NCBI GenBank assembly: GCA_017549105.1
Contig: JAFYVN010000006.1
Span: forward strand, 186,001 to 250,000
From: Clostridia bacterium
Lineage (GTDB): Bacteria > Bacillota > Clostridia > Oscillospirales > Acutalibacteraceae
Length of the DNA stretch: 64,000 bases
Direction of reading: 5' to 3'
The notes below the pieces were generated by a model that saw nothing but the letters and a program-made list of their open reading frames with translations, was not told the DNA's origin and did not search any database. Below are positions 25,748 to 34,732 of this stretch, one piece after another; the first letter of the stretch is position 1, and each line of letters starts with the position of its first letter. A program made the position numbers and the translations under genes.

Positions 25748-26988
25748 TGGAAGCAATCATTCTTGCAGGCGGATTCGGTACACGGCTCAGACCCTGTGTT
25801 GACAATCTTCCGAAACCTCTTGCACCGATTGGCGGCAAGCCGTTTCTGCACTATCTTTTAGACAGTCTTTATGCCAACGGAATTCACAAAGCAATCATTT
25901 CGACCGGCTATATGGCTGAATATATCGAAGAAACAATCGGCAGGATTTACAGAGGAATGGTTATCGACTACTGCCGTGAAGAATCGCCACTCGGTACGGG
26001 CGGTGCAATAAAAAAAGCTCTCGGTATGTGCTGCGGCGATTATGCTGTTGCACTTAACGGAGATTCTTTTTTTGATGTTGACCTTTTTGAAATGCAAAAA
26101 CTTCACGAAGAATCCGGTTGCCCTATTACCCTTGCAGCAAGAGAAGTTCCCTGGGCAGAGCATTCGGGATTCCTTACGGTAAACAACGGCAGACTCAACG
26201 GCTTCCGTGAAAAAGGCGTCAAGTCAGGCGGACTCATCAACGGCGGAATATATTTAATAAACAAAAATATTCTTGACGGAGTAACAGAAGAAAAATTCTC
26301 GTTTGAAAAGCTCATTCTCGAGGGCGGTTACTGCCCCGTTGCCGTGCTTGAAAGCGACGGTTATTTCATTGACATCGGCATCCCCGAAAACTACCATAAA
26401 GCAGAAGCCGAAAAAGATTTGCTCGTGTCAAAAAGAACACGCAAAGCTGTTTTTCTTGATAGAGACGGAACGATAAATTATGACCCCGGTCATCTTTACC
26501 GCACCGAAGATTTTGAATTTCTCGCCGATGCAGACAAGGCTATGGCAAACCTCAAGAAAAAGGGTTATCTTACCATCGTAATCACAAACCAGGCAGGGAT
26601 TGCAAAAAATCTTTACAACGCAGAGGATGTTGATATTCTTCACAGACACATTGATTCTCTGCTTTGCAAAAAGCATTCCGTTGTTGCTGACGGCTATTAT
26701 TATTGCCCTCATCATCCGGAAGCTGTGCTTGATGAATTCAGAGCAGACTGCGTATGCAGAAAGCCTCAGCCGGGACTTATACTGAAAGCCGTTTCCGATT
26801 TTTCGGAAATCGGAATTGAAATTGATTTAAAAAATTCGCTCACCGTCGGCAACCGCCGTTCGGATTTGCTTGCAGGAATCAACGCAGGCACGGGCAAAAA
26901 CATACTCATCGGCTCAGACGAGCCTGATGCTGCCGACATTGCTTCGGCACACTATCAAAGCCTTTTTGATTTGGGGCAGGTGTTATAA
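25747..26988 (+). CDS. fused sugar-1-phosphate nucleotidyltransferase / heptose-1,7-bisphosphate phosphatase
   Basis: A 413-residue two-domain protein. Residues 1 to about 225 are a nucleotidyltransferase (ILAGGFGTRLRP, then LPKPLAPI, LNGDSFF and a late DIGIPENYHKAE) of the HddC/GMP-transferring type. Residues about 232-413 are a HAD phosphatase of the GmhB type with nucleophile D238 and acid/base D240 (FLDRDGT), Thr in VITNQAGI, and a zinc site C320-P-H322...C335-V-C337. The HAD motif IV reads VGNRRSD: the first acidic position is Asn369 where GmhB normally has Asp. The fusion would couple dephosphorylation at C7 with nucleotide activation at C1. No GmhA isomerase is nearby. Confidence 0.85.
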   Translation: MEAIILAGGFGTRLRPCVDNLPKPLAPIGGKPFLHYLLDSLYANGIHKAIISTGYMAEYIEETIGRIYRGMVIDYCREESPLGTGGAIKKALGMCCGDYAVALNGDSFFDVDLFEMQKLHEESGCPITLAAREVPWAEHSGFLTVNNGRLNGFREKGVKSGGLINGGIYLINKNILDGVTEEKFSFEKLILEGGYCPVAVLESDGYFIDIGIPENYHKAEAEKDLLVSKRTRKAVFLDRDGTINYDPGHLYRTEDFEFLADADKAMANLKKKGYLTIVITNQAGIAKNLYNAEDVDILHRHIDSLLCKKHSVVADGYYYCPHHPEAVLDEFRADCVCRKPQPGLILKAVSDFSEIGIEIDLKNSLTVGNRRSDLLAGINAGTGKNILIGSDEPDAADIASAHYQSLFDLGQVL

Positions 26989-26990
26989 TC

Positions 26991-28871
26991 TTGAAAAATA
27001 TCTATTTCATTCAGGTCGGTTTTGCATTTGATAAATCCGTTTATCTTCCCTATGCAACAGGCACAATTGTTGCATACTGCAAAAATCAGCCTGATATCGC
27101 ATCCGAATATGACTTCAGGGAGATTGTATTCCGCCGTGACGATATTACAAAAATCGTGAGCGGAATGGAATCGCCTTATCTTGTTGCATTCTCAACCTAT
27201 GTCTGGAACGTTGAATTCAACAAAGCGCTTGCAAAAACAGTCAAAGAAAAGTTCCCCGAATGCATCATTGTTTTTGGCGGTCACAGTGTTTCGGACAGAA
27301 TGGAATTCCTTAAGCATCAATATATCGATATTCTCACTCTCGGTGAAGGCGAAGAAGTTACCGCAAACCTTCTCAGAGCGCTCCGTGACGGCTCCGACCT
27401 GAGCGACTGCAACGGAATTGCTTTCAGAGATACCGACGGATGCAATATTCTTACTGCTCCTCATTGCCCCGAATCCGTTGAAGATTATCCCTCTCCCTAT
27501 CTCACGGGCGTTTTTGATTCGATTATCGAAAAGAACCCCGACACTATGTTTGACACCGTTATCGAAACCAACCGAGGATGCCCCTACAACTGCGCATACT
27601 GCGACTGGAGCAACCACAAAAAGCTCCGTCTTTTCCCGATTGAAAAGGTCAAGGGCGAAATCAAATGGCTTTCGGAGCATAAAATCGAATACTGCTTCTG
27701 TGCCGACTCAAACTTCGGAATGTTTGAGCGTGACGAAGAGATTGCAGAATATATTGTCAGTCTGAACAAAGAAACAGGATTCCCCAAGGTGTTCAGACCC
27801 TGCTACGAAAAAAACAGTGCAGAAAGAGTTTTTAAAATTTCAAAAACTCTCAACTCCAGAGGTCTTGACAAAGGCGCAACAATGGCATATCAGACTCTCT
27901 GCGATGACGCACTTAAAAATATAAACCGAAAAAATCTCACTATGGAGCATTTTTCGGGTCTTATGGAAAACTACACCAAGGCAAACATTCCCACCTACTC
28001 CGAGCTTATTCTCGGTCTGCCGGGCGAAACAGCGGAAAGTTTCTGCCAGGGAATGTGCAAACTCCTTCGTGCGGGTCAGCATAACTCAATCAGTGTTTAC
28101 TACTGTGAGCTTCTGCCGAATGCACCGATGTGCAACCCCGAATACATGAAAAAATATGAAATTGAGCCGATGAAGGTTCAGTTTAACCATATCCACTCCG
28201 CAACCGGCAAAAAGGACACTATCCCCGAATATTCATACCTTGTCCGTTCAACAAGCACCCTTCCGAGAGATGCGTGGGTATATGCAAACCTTTTCTCAAT
28301 CTGTCTGCAATGCTTCCACAGTCTCGGTCTGCTCCGTTATATTGCGATTTACGCATACTATGAACTCGGTATTGACTACTATGATTTCTATAAATCCCTG
28401 CTCGACTTCTGCCTCAGTGACAGCGGAACGGCAGGCAGACTTTTCAGAGAAATAAAGAAAAAACTCGACGGCTCGCTCGAGGGCGAATGGAACCACAGCA
28501 ACCCCGTTTTCGGCAACGTAACATGGTTCTTTGAAGAAGGACTTTTCCTTGAATTCCTTTATGATTTTGACGAACTGAAAAGACTTATCGATGAATTCGC
28601 AAAGCCGATGTTCAGCGATGAAAAAATTTATTCACAGATTGTAAAATTCCAGCTTAACGCAGTGAAACTCCCGTTTGAAAGCGGAAAGGATTTTGAAACG
28701 GACTATGATTTCGTTTCGTTCTTCCGCAACACAGGTTCAAGGCTTGAAGAAAAGCCGAGCCGTGTTGTTTTTACCGCACCGAAAAAATATGAAGACTGGC
28801 CGACCTTTGCAAAAGAAACCGTGTGGTACGGCAGACGCAAGGGCGCAACGCTTTATAACATTTTTGAATGA
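26991..28871 (+). CDS. B12-binding radical SAM protein, class B (copy 1)
   Basis: A 626-residue protein, first of six class B members. The N-terminal Rossmann-like domain (1 to about 150) has YLPYATGTIVAYC, IVFGGHSV and GEGEE. The cluster cysteines are C197, C201 and C204 (RGCPYNCAYCDWS), where the CDW tripeptide is a class B signature. The barrel continues with CADSNFGMFERDEE, KNINRKNLTMEHFS and ELILGLPGETAES. A helical C-terminal domain (about 400-626) contains LLRYIAIYAYYELGIDYYDFY. In this copy the usual ENIGRKN is KNINRKN. The start is TTG, two bases after the preceding stop. Reaction and substrate unknown. Confidence 0.86.
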   Translation: MKNIYFIQVGFAFDKSVYLPYATGTIVAYCKNQPDIASEYDFREIVFRRDDITKIVSGMESPYLVAFSTYVWNVEFNKALAKTVKEKFPECIIVFGGHSVSDRMEFLKHQYIDILTLGEGEEVTANLLRALRDGSDLSDCNGIAFRDTDGCNILTAPHCPESVEDYPSPYLTGVFDSIIEKNPDTMFDTVIETNRGCPYNCAYCDWSNHKKLRLFPIEKVKGEIKWLSEHKIEYCFCADSNFGMFERDEEIAEYIVSLNKETGFPKVFRPCYEKNSAERVFKISKTLNSRGLDKGATMAYQTLCDDALKNINRKNLTMEHFSGLMENYTKANIPTYSELILGLPGETAESFCQGMCKLLRAGQHNSISVYYCELLPNAPMCNPEYMKKYEIEPMKVQFNHIHSATGKKDTIPEYSYLVRSTSTLPRDAWVYANLFSICLQCFHSLGLLRYIAIYAYYELGIDYYDFYKSLLDFCLSDSGTAGRLFREIKKKLDGSLEGEWNHSNPVFGNVTWFFEEGLFLEFLYDFDELKRLIDEFAKPMFSDEKIYSQIVKFQLNAVKLPFESGKDFETDYDFVSFFRNTGSRLEEKPSRVVFTAPKKYEDWPTFAKETVWYGRRKGATLYNIFE

Positions 28872-29000
28872 AAAATTAAAAAATGAAGAATTAAGGGCGG
28901 GCATTGCCCGCACCCGATTATAATTTCTCTTCAACAGCTTAAACCGACCGTTCATTTTGCACTTTGCATTTTGAATTCTGCATTTAACATTTGAAAGGCC
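28868..29000. repeat. MITE-like AT-rich palindromic intergenic element
   Basis: The only sizeable gap (138 bases) in the operon. The left end (AATGAAAAATTAAAAAATGA and onward) and the right end (CATTTTGCACTTTGCATTTT and onward to 29000) are imperfect inverted repeats of one another. The right arm also contains internal repeats of TTTGCATT. Near the left arm a GC hairpin, GCGGGC-ATT-GCCCGC at 28897-28911, stands out. It has no T-tract, so it is not an obvious terminator. No open frame. Confidence 0.45.
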
Positions 29001-29009
29001 CGTGATTAT

Positions 29010-30926
29010 TTGAAAAAGAAGCTATACTTTTTTCAAGTGAATTATTCTTACGGTAAGACCGCCCACATACCTTACACCGCAGGTCAGCTTTGCGCTTATG
29101 CCTTTGCGGATAAGGATGTTGCGGAGAATTTCTGCCTTGAGGATATCTTTTTTCTGCGCGAGCCTGTCGAAAAGGTTCTTGAGAAAATCAGCAATCCTTC
29201 GGTCGTTGCTTTTTCGACCTACTTATGGAACAGCAACTTCAACAAAGAGGTTGCAAAACGCATAAAAGAAAAATACCCCGACTGCGCAATAATCTTCGGC
29301 GGTCATCACGTTGCACCCGGGGGCGGTCTGCTTGAAGAATGTCCGCAGATTGACTATCTTCTCCACGGCGAAGGCGAGGTTATCTTCCGCAGACTTCTGC
29401 GTGCAATTCTCGGTTTGGAAAACGCTGAAGATATTCCCGGAATTTCTATGAGAACAGCGGACGGAATTCTCACCAATCCCGAAATGGTTTCCACCGAATG
29501 TGATTTTCCCTCTCCGTATCTTGGCGGATATTTTGATAAAATCCTCAGGGAAAATCCCGACAAAGAATTTATGGCGCTGATTGAAACATCAAGAGGCTGC
29601 CCCAACTCCTGCGCATACTGTGACTGGAGCTGTATGAAATCCAAAATCCGCAAATTTCCGCTTGAAAGAATTTACGGTGAAATCGAATGGATGAAGGATA
29701 ACAGAATCCACGGTCTTGGCGCTGCGGATTCAAACTTCGGAATGTTTAAACGTGACGAAGAAATAACCGACAAAATCGTTGAAATAAAGCAGCAGACGGG
29801 TCTGCCCGTAGGCTTTCAGACATCATATGCCAAAAACAGCACACAGACCGTGTTCAACATCGGTCTGAAGCTCGAAAAGAGCCGTCTTAATAAGGGCATT
29901 ACACTTTCATTCCAGTCGATGGATAAAACAGTGCTTAAAAACATCGGCAGAGAAAACATCAGCACCGAATACTATTCCGAACTGATGGAAATGTATAACA
30001 ATGCAGGCGTTGCAACATATACGGAGCTGATTCTCGGTCTGCCGGGCGAAACGGTTGAAACTTTCGTTGGCGGCATAGACAAGCTTCTCACCCTCGGTCA
30101 GCATAATTCAATATACATCCACAACTGCGAGTGGCTCCCCTGCTCGGTTATGGGTATGGCTGAATACGTTGAGCGCTACAAAATCGGTCTTTCGGTTATC
30201 CCTCTCAACCAGCCTCACAGAGAACCCGAAGAAGATGACACAATTCCCGAGCAGTCAAGCGTTGTCACTTCGACCTATTCAATGACAAATGCCGACTGGA
30301 AAAAGATGAATCTTTTCTCCTTTGCCGTTCAGTGCTATCATCATATGGGGCTGCTCCAGTTCTTTGCGATCTATCTTTATCAGGAAGGTCTGTGTTCTTA
30401 TAAAGAGTTTTATTCATCCTTCCTCAATCATATTTTATCAAACCCCGACACCGTTGCGGGCAAGGCTTTTGATACGATTTCAAACTATCTTGACCGTGTT
30501 CTTGACGGCACGGGCACATTAAGCTGTGCGGACAAAAGATTCGGCAAAGTGCTCTGGACATTTGAAGAATATGCATATCTCTGCACGGTATATGAGCTCG
30601 ACAGATTTTATGATGAAATTGCGGATTTTCTTTCGGAATTCGGCATCGAAAAAGATATCTTTGACGAGCTTCTCGGATTTCAGAGAGAAATGCCCAAACG
30701 CCCATTTGATTCAAAGAAAGAAATCCGCCTTGAATATAACTTCTCAGATTATTTCCTCAATGCCCTTGACGGCAAACACATTCCGCTCAAAAAAGAGGAT
30801 GGCACCCTGCTGATTGAAGCAAGGCCATTTGAATCCTGGGCGGATTTTGCAAGAATAGTTGCGTGGTACGGAAAGAAAGACAGCAACAGCACCTACATCA
30901 AAGTTTCGAAACGGAGTAATTCATAA
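29010..30926 (+). CDS. B12-binding radical SAM protein, class B (copy 2)
   Basis: 638 residues with ligands C197, C201 and C204 in RGCPNSCAYCDWSC, preceded by IIFGGHHV and GEGE. This copy departs from its siblings in two places. GAADSNFGMFKRDEE replaces the usual Cys-Ala-Asp with Ala-Ala-Asp, and the strand after GQHNS reads NCEWLPCSVMGM where others have LPNAPM or LPNSPM, which probably changes the substrate pocket. The C-terminal helical domain is conserved (LLQFFAIYLYQEGLCSYKEFY). The start is TTG at 29010 after the palindromic element. The next gene starts one base after its stop. Confidence 0.86.
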   Translation: MKKKLYFFQVNYSYGKTAHIPYTAGQLCAYAFADKDVAENFCLEDIFFLREPVEKVLEKISNPSVVAFSTYLWNSNFNKEVAKRIKEKYPDCAIIFGGHHVAPGGGLLEECPQIDYLLHGEGEVIFRRLLRAILGLENAEDIPGISMRTADGILTNPEMVSTECDFPSPYLGGYFDKILRENPDKEFMALIETSRGCPNSCAYCDWSCMKSKIRKFPLERIYGEIEWMKDNRIHGLGAADSNFGMFKRDEEITDKIVEIKQQTGLPVGFQTSYAKNSTQTVFNIGLKLEKSRLNKGITLSFQSMDKTVLKNIGRENISTEYYSELMEMYNNAGVATYTELILGLPGETVETFVGGIDKLLTLGQHNSIYIHNCEWLPCSVMGMAEYVERYKIGLSVIPLNQPHREPEEDDTIPEQSSVVTSTYSMTNADWKKMNLFSFAVQCYHHMGLLQFFAIYLYQEGLCSYKEFYSSFLNHILSNPDTVAGKAFDTISNYLDRVLDGTGTLSCADKRFGKVLWTFEEYAYLCTVYELDRFYDEIADFLSEFGIEKDIFDELLGFQREMPKRPFDSKKEIRLEYNFSDYFLNALDGKHIPLKKEDGTLLIEARPFESWADFARIVAWYGKKDSNSTYIKVSKRSNS

Positions 30927-30927
30927 A

Positions 30928-32853
30928 ATGAACACCAAGAAGGTTTACCTGGCTCAGGTCAACGTTACCTATAACGATTATATCGCCTATCTTCCGTATG
31001 CAGCGGGCTGCCTTGCTGCATATGCGTGGAGCGACAAAGAAATCTGCGAAAGCTTTGAGCTTGCGGATATTCTCTATATGCGACTGAAGCTTGAGGAGTC
31101 TTTTGAAAAAATCAAAGACCCGGCAGTTGTCGGTTTCTCCTGCTATATCTGGAATATGGAATATAACCTCAAGCTCGCAGAGATGATAAAAGAAAAATAC
31201 CCCGAATGCCTCATCGTTTTCGGCGGTCATAACGTGCCCGACGACACAAGCCTTCTTGAAAATCATCCGTTCATCGACGTGCTTATGCATTCCGAGGGCG
31301 AAGAACCGTTTGCACTTATGCTCAAAGCAATCAAAAACGGCGATGATTTTTCGCTTATTCCCGATATCTCTTACAGAAGCGGTGACGGTTTTGTTACAAC
31401 AGAAAAAAAGAAAATTTACGATATAACCAACTACCCTTCACCCTATGCGGCAGGTCTTTTTGACCGTATGCTTGAGGAATATCCCAAGGTTAATTTCCAC
31501 GCAACCCTCGAAACCAACAGAGGCTGCCCATATTCCTGCGCATTCTGCGACTGGTGCTTCACCAAAAAAATCAGACTTTTTCCGATGGAAAGAATTTTTG
31601 CCGATATTGACTGGATGTCGGAGCATAAAATCACCTACTGCTACTGCGCTGATGCCAACTTCGGCATTGTTGAGCGTGACATCGAAATCGCTAACCGTGT
31701 TCTTGAGGCGAAGAACAAAAACGGATATCCCCAGGTATTCAAGCCCTGCTACGCTAAAAATAGTGACGATACTGTTTTTGAAATCGGAAAGATTCTCAAC
31801 CACAGCGGTATCGACAAGGGTGTAACCCTTGCTTATCAGTCGCTCGACCCGCAGACTCTTGAAAATATCGGCAGAAAAAATCTCACTCTTGAACATTATT
31901 CTGACCTTACGGCAAAATATGCCGAAGAAAAAATCCCGACATACACGGAGCTTATTCTCGGCTTGCCGGGTGAATCATACGAAACCTTCTGCGAAGGTCT
32001 GTGCCGTCTGCTCGAAAACGGTCAGCACAACTCAATGACGGTTTACACCTGTCAGGTCTACTGCAATGCACCTATTGCAAGCAAGGAATTCAAAGAGAAA
32101 TACGGCATCCGCTGGGAGCGTCAGCCTCTCCACGGTATCCACTACCCCGCAAACTTCAACGGTGTGCAGGAATACTACAACGTTGTTGTTGAAACTAACG
32201 AAATGAGCAAGGATATGTGGGTCAAGGCAAATATGTTCTCGGTCTGCCTTCAGAGTTTCCACCATCTCGGTCTGCTCCGATGCTTCGCAATCTACGCAAG
32301 ACACGAGCTTGGCATGAGCTATTTTGATTTTTATAACAGACTGCTCGACTATATTTTCAGCGACAGCTCAAAATACATCTACAAGCTGTTTGAGGAAATC
32401 CGCTGGAAAACCGAAAACACCGAAGTCTCCGACTGGTGCTATCAGAAGGATATATTCAGCAAGGTCGGCTGGTACTTTGAAGAAGGAATTTTTCTTGACC
32501 TCATCTACAACCGCGACTCCCTCTGGCAGGACATCGACGGATTCATAAAATCTCTCAGCATCAACGAAGAAATCTGCAAAGAGCTTCTCTCTTATCAGAA
32601 AAACATTCTCCGTCTGCCCAACACCGAGACTCTCACCGTTGAATCGGATTATGATTTCTACTCATATTTCGAAAATATCTATGATGACAGATACGCTCCT
32701 CTCGAAAAGAAGAAGACCCGTCTGAACATCACTCTCGAAAAGAAAATTGATACTTGGGCAGACTACGCCCGTGAAATAATCTGGTTCGGCAAGCGCAGAA
32801 GCGCAACCCTCTGCACTAATTCGAGAGAAAAAATCGAAATCGAACATTTCTGA
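30928..32853 (+). CDS. B12-binding radical SAM protein, class B (copy 3)
   Basis: 641 residues with C200, C204 and C207 in RGCPYSCAFCDWC. An extra cysteine sits directly after the CDW and the following CADANFGIVERDIE keeps the barrel pattern. After GQHNS it reads CQVYCNAPIAS, another variation in the region that differs between copies. The start is the ATG at 30928, with GGAG about 12 bases upstream. The frame is open 23 codons further but would overlap the preceding gene without support. Class C copy 1 follows after 14 bases. Confidence 0.86.
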   Translation: MNTKKVYLAQVNVTYNDYIAYLPYAAGCLAAYAWSDKEICESFELADILYMRLKLEESFEKIKDPAVVGFSCYIWNMEYNLKLAEMIKEKYPECLIVFGGHNVPDDTSLLENHPFIDVLMHSEGEEPFALMLKAIKNGDDFSLIPDISYRSGDGFVTTEKKKIYDITNYPSPYAAGLFDRMLEEYPKVNFHATLETNRGCPYSCAFCDWCFTKKIRLFPMERIFADIDWMSEHKITYCYCADANFGIVERDIEIANRVLEAKNKNGYPQVFKPCYAKNSDDTVFEIGKILNHSGIDKGVTLAYQSLDPQTLENIGRKNLTLEHYSDLTAKYAEEKIPTYTELILGLPGESYETFCEGLCRLLENGQHNSMTVYTCQVYCNAPIASKEFKEKYGIRWERQPLHGIHYPANFNGVQEYYNVVVETNEMSKDMWVKANMFSVCLQSFHHLGLLRCFAIYARHELGMSYFDFYNRLLDYIFSDSSKYIYKLFEEIRWKTENTEVSDWCYQKDIFSKVGWYFEEGIFLDLIYNRDSLWQDIDGFIKSLSINEEICKELLSYQKNILRLPNTETLTVESDYDFYSYFENIYDDRYAPLEKKKTRLNITLEKKIDTWADYAREIIWFGKRRSATLCTNSREKIEIEHF

Positions 32854-32867
32854 TTAGGACTGATAAA

Positions 32868-34706
32868 ATGAAAGCATTGTTACTCTTCCCACCTCAGTGG
32901 ACTCCCAACGCACCTTATCTCGCTCTGCCTCTGCTTTCCGCACAGCTGAAAAAACACGGCTATGAGACCGAGATAATGGATCTGAATATCGAATTTTTCA
33001 ACCGTATTCTTACCAAAGAAAACCTCACACGCAGACTCGGTGAAGCCAAAGAGCTTTTCCGCACTCTGGGTGATATTGTTGCGCGTGATTATCCCGATGC
33101 GGTCAAAAACTTCGGTTCGTATTCGGTTGAAGAGCAGACAATGCTGATGAAATACAAACGCATTGCCGACATTCTCGGCGGAGAATATATCCCCGAAGAA
33201 ACCATCGAAAAATGCGAAGATGCAGTGCGTATCACAAAAAGCAAGGACGATTTCTACAATCCCGAAATTCTTTTTGACGCAAAAAAGGTTATCCAGGAAG
33301 CTCTCAAAATCGCTTCTCTCCCCTTTGCGCCAAACGAAATGATATATGATAACTACTTCGCAAATCCGCTTTTGAAATATGACTGGGTAAATATCGACGC
33401 TCAGTGCAAAGACCCGTCGCTCAATATGTTCATTGAGTTCTTTGAGGAAAAGGCAAACGAAATCAAGAAAAAGCAAAACGAATTTGACCTTATCTGCATT
33501 TCCGTACCCGACCTGAGCCAGCTTATTCCCGCATTCACTCTTGCGAGAATTCTCAAATCGGCAACGGATATTCCTGTTTCAATCGGCGGTAACTACATCA
33601 CGCAGAATAAAGCCGATTTTATGAATCATCCCGAGCTTTTCGGCGAATACTGCGACTTTCTTTCCGTCGGTGACGGTGAGCTTTCGATAATCCATCTTGC
33701 TGAATTCATTGAAGGCAAAAGGGCAAAAGAGGATGTTGCAAACCTCGTTTATCTTGGCGAAGGCAAGGCTGTCTGCAACGCTCCCGCACGTGAGCTTAAT
33801 TTCAGAGAAGTAGCCTATGCAGACTTTGATTCCTATGATTTCTCACGCTACTTTTCGCCCGAAACCGTGCTTCCCATTCAGCTTTCAAAAGGCTGTTACT
33901 GGGGTAAATGCACCTTCTGCGACTACTACTTTGGTCAGCAGTGCTACGACACAAAAAAAATACCCGACGTTATCGACGAGATAAAATATTTCATTAACAG
34001 ATACGGTGCAAACCACTTCATTTTTATTGATGAAGCAATTCCTCCGAAATACTATAACGAGCTTGCAAACGCAATTATCGAAAATGAGCTTGAAATATAT
34101 TTTTATTCCTTTGTCCGTCTCGAAAAAGGCTTCACAAAAGAGATTTTTCGCAACCTTTACCGTGCAGGTATGAGGGTCGGTCTGTGGGGATATGAGGCAA
34201 AATCCGAAAGAGTTATGAAAATGATGAACAAGGGCATCGATCTTTCGGAAAGAATCCGCATTCTTACCGACGCAAGAGAAGCGGGAATCTGGAACAACAT
34301 CCTTTTTATTATGGGTTACCCCACCGAAACCCGTGAAGAAATCGACGAAACTATCGCTGTTATGTATGAGCACAGAGATATCGTCAACAGCTGTACTCCC
34401 TCGAATTTCTCGCTCAAAAAGAACGCTATCCTTATGAACTTCATCGGCAAAAACGGACTTTTAGGCTTTGAAACAAACGGCGAATTCTACACCGTGCTCA
34501 AAGACGAAATCGACGGTGTGCCCCAGTCCGAAAGACGCACTATAAGACGTGATTTCCACACGAATTATATCGAAACCTACAAGCACTGCCTCTGGCCGGT
34601 AAACTACTCGGATTTTGACCATCTTCTGCTTTACCTGTCAAAATACACCTGTGACTACGTTACGGGATACCGTTCGGAAGGCAATATCTGTCTGCAGTTC
34701 AGATAA
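32868..34706 (+). CDS. B12-binding radical SAM protein, class C (copy 1)
   Basis: A 612-residue protein of different build. It opens with LLFPPQWTPNAPYLALP and an N-terminal cobalamin-domain-like fold interrupted by a helical insertion of about 130 residues (50-190), then SIGGNYIT and VGDGE. The cluster motif is CX4CX2C with C343, C348 and C351 (KGCYWGKCTFCDYY), one residue longer than canonical. The barrel continues with FIDEAIPP, SFVRLEKGFTKE, GYEAKSERVMKMMNKG and FIMGYPTETREE. YF/YWxKC motifs of this kind occur in subfamilies of B12 radical SAM enzymes. Function unknown. It sits between class B copies 3 and 4. Confidence 0.86.
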   Translation: MKALLLFPPQWTPNAPYLALPLLSAQLKKHGYETEIMDLNIEFFNRILTKENLTRRLGEAKELFRTLGDIVARDYPDAVKNFGSYSVEEQTMLMKYKRIADILGGEYIPEETIEKCEDAVRITKSKDDFYNPEILFDAKKVIQEALKIASLPFAPNEMIYDNYFANPLLKYDWVNIDAQCKDPSLNMFIEFFEEKANEIKKKQNEFDLICISVPDLSQLIPAFTLARILKSATDIPVSIGGNYITQNKADFMNHPELFGEYCDFLSVGDGELSIIHLAEFIEGKRAKEDVANLVYLGEGKAVCNAPARELNFREVAYADFDSYDFSRYFSPETVLPIQLSKGCYWGKCTFCDYYFGQQCYDTKKIPDVIDEIKYFINRYGANHFIFIDEAIPPKYYNELANAIIENELEIYFYSFVRLEKGFTKEIFRNLYRAGMRVGLWGYEAKSERVMKMMNKGIDLSERIRILTDAREAGIWNNILFIMGYPTETREEIDETIAVMYEHRDIVNSCTPSNFSLKKNAILMNFIGKNGLLGFETNGEFYTVLKDEIDGVPQSERRTIRRDFHTNYIETYKHCLWPVNYSDFDHLLLYLSKYTCDYVTGYRSEGNICLQFR

Positions 34707-34732
34707 AAAATCAAATCCTCGGAGAAATACAA

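Noticed and set aside
28897..28911. Terminator inside the radical SAM operon
   Set aside because: The GC hairpin is not followed by a T-tract (CACCCGATTA follows), so intrinsic termination is unlikely.
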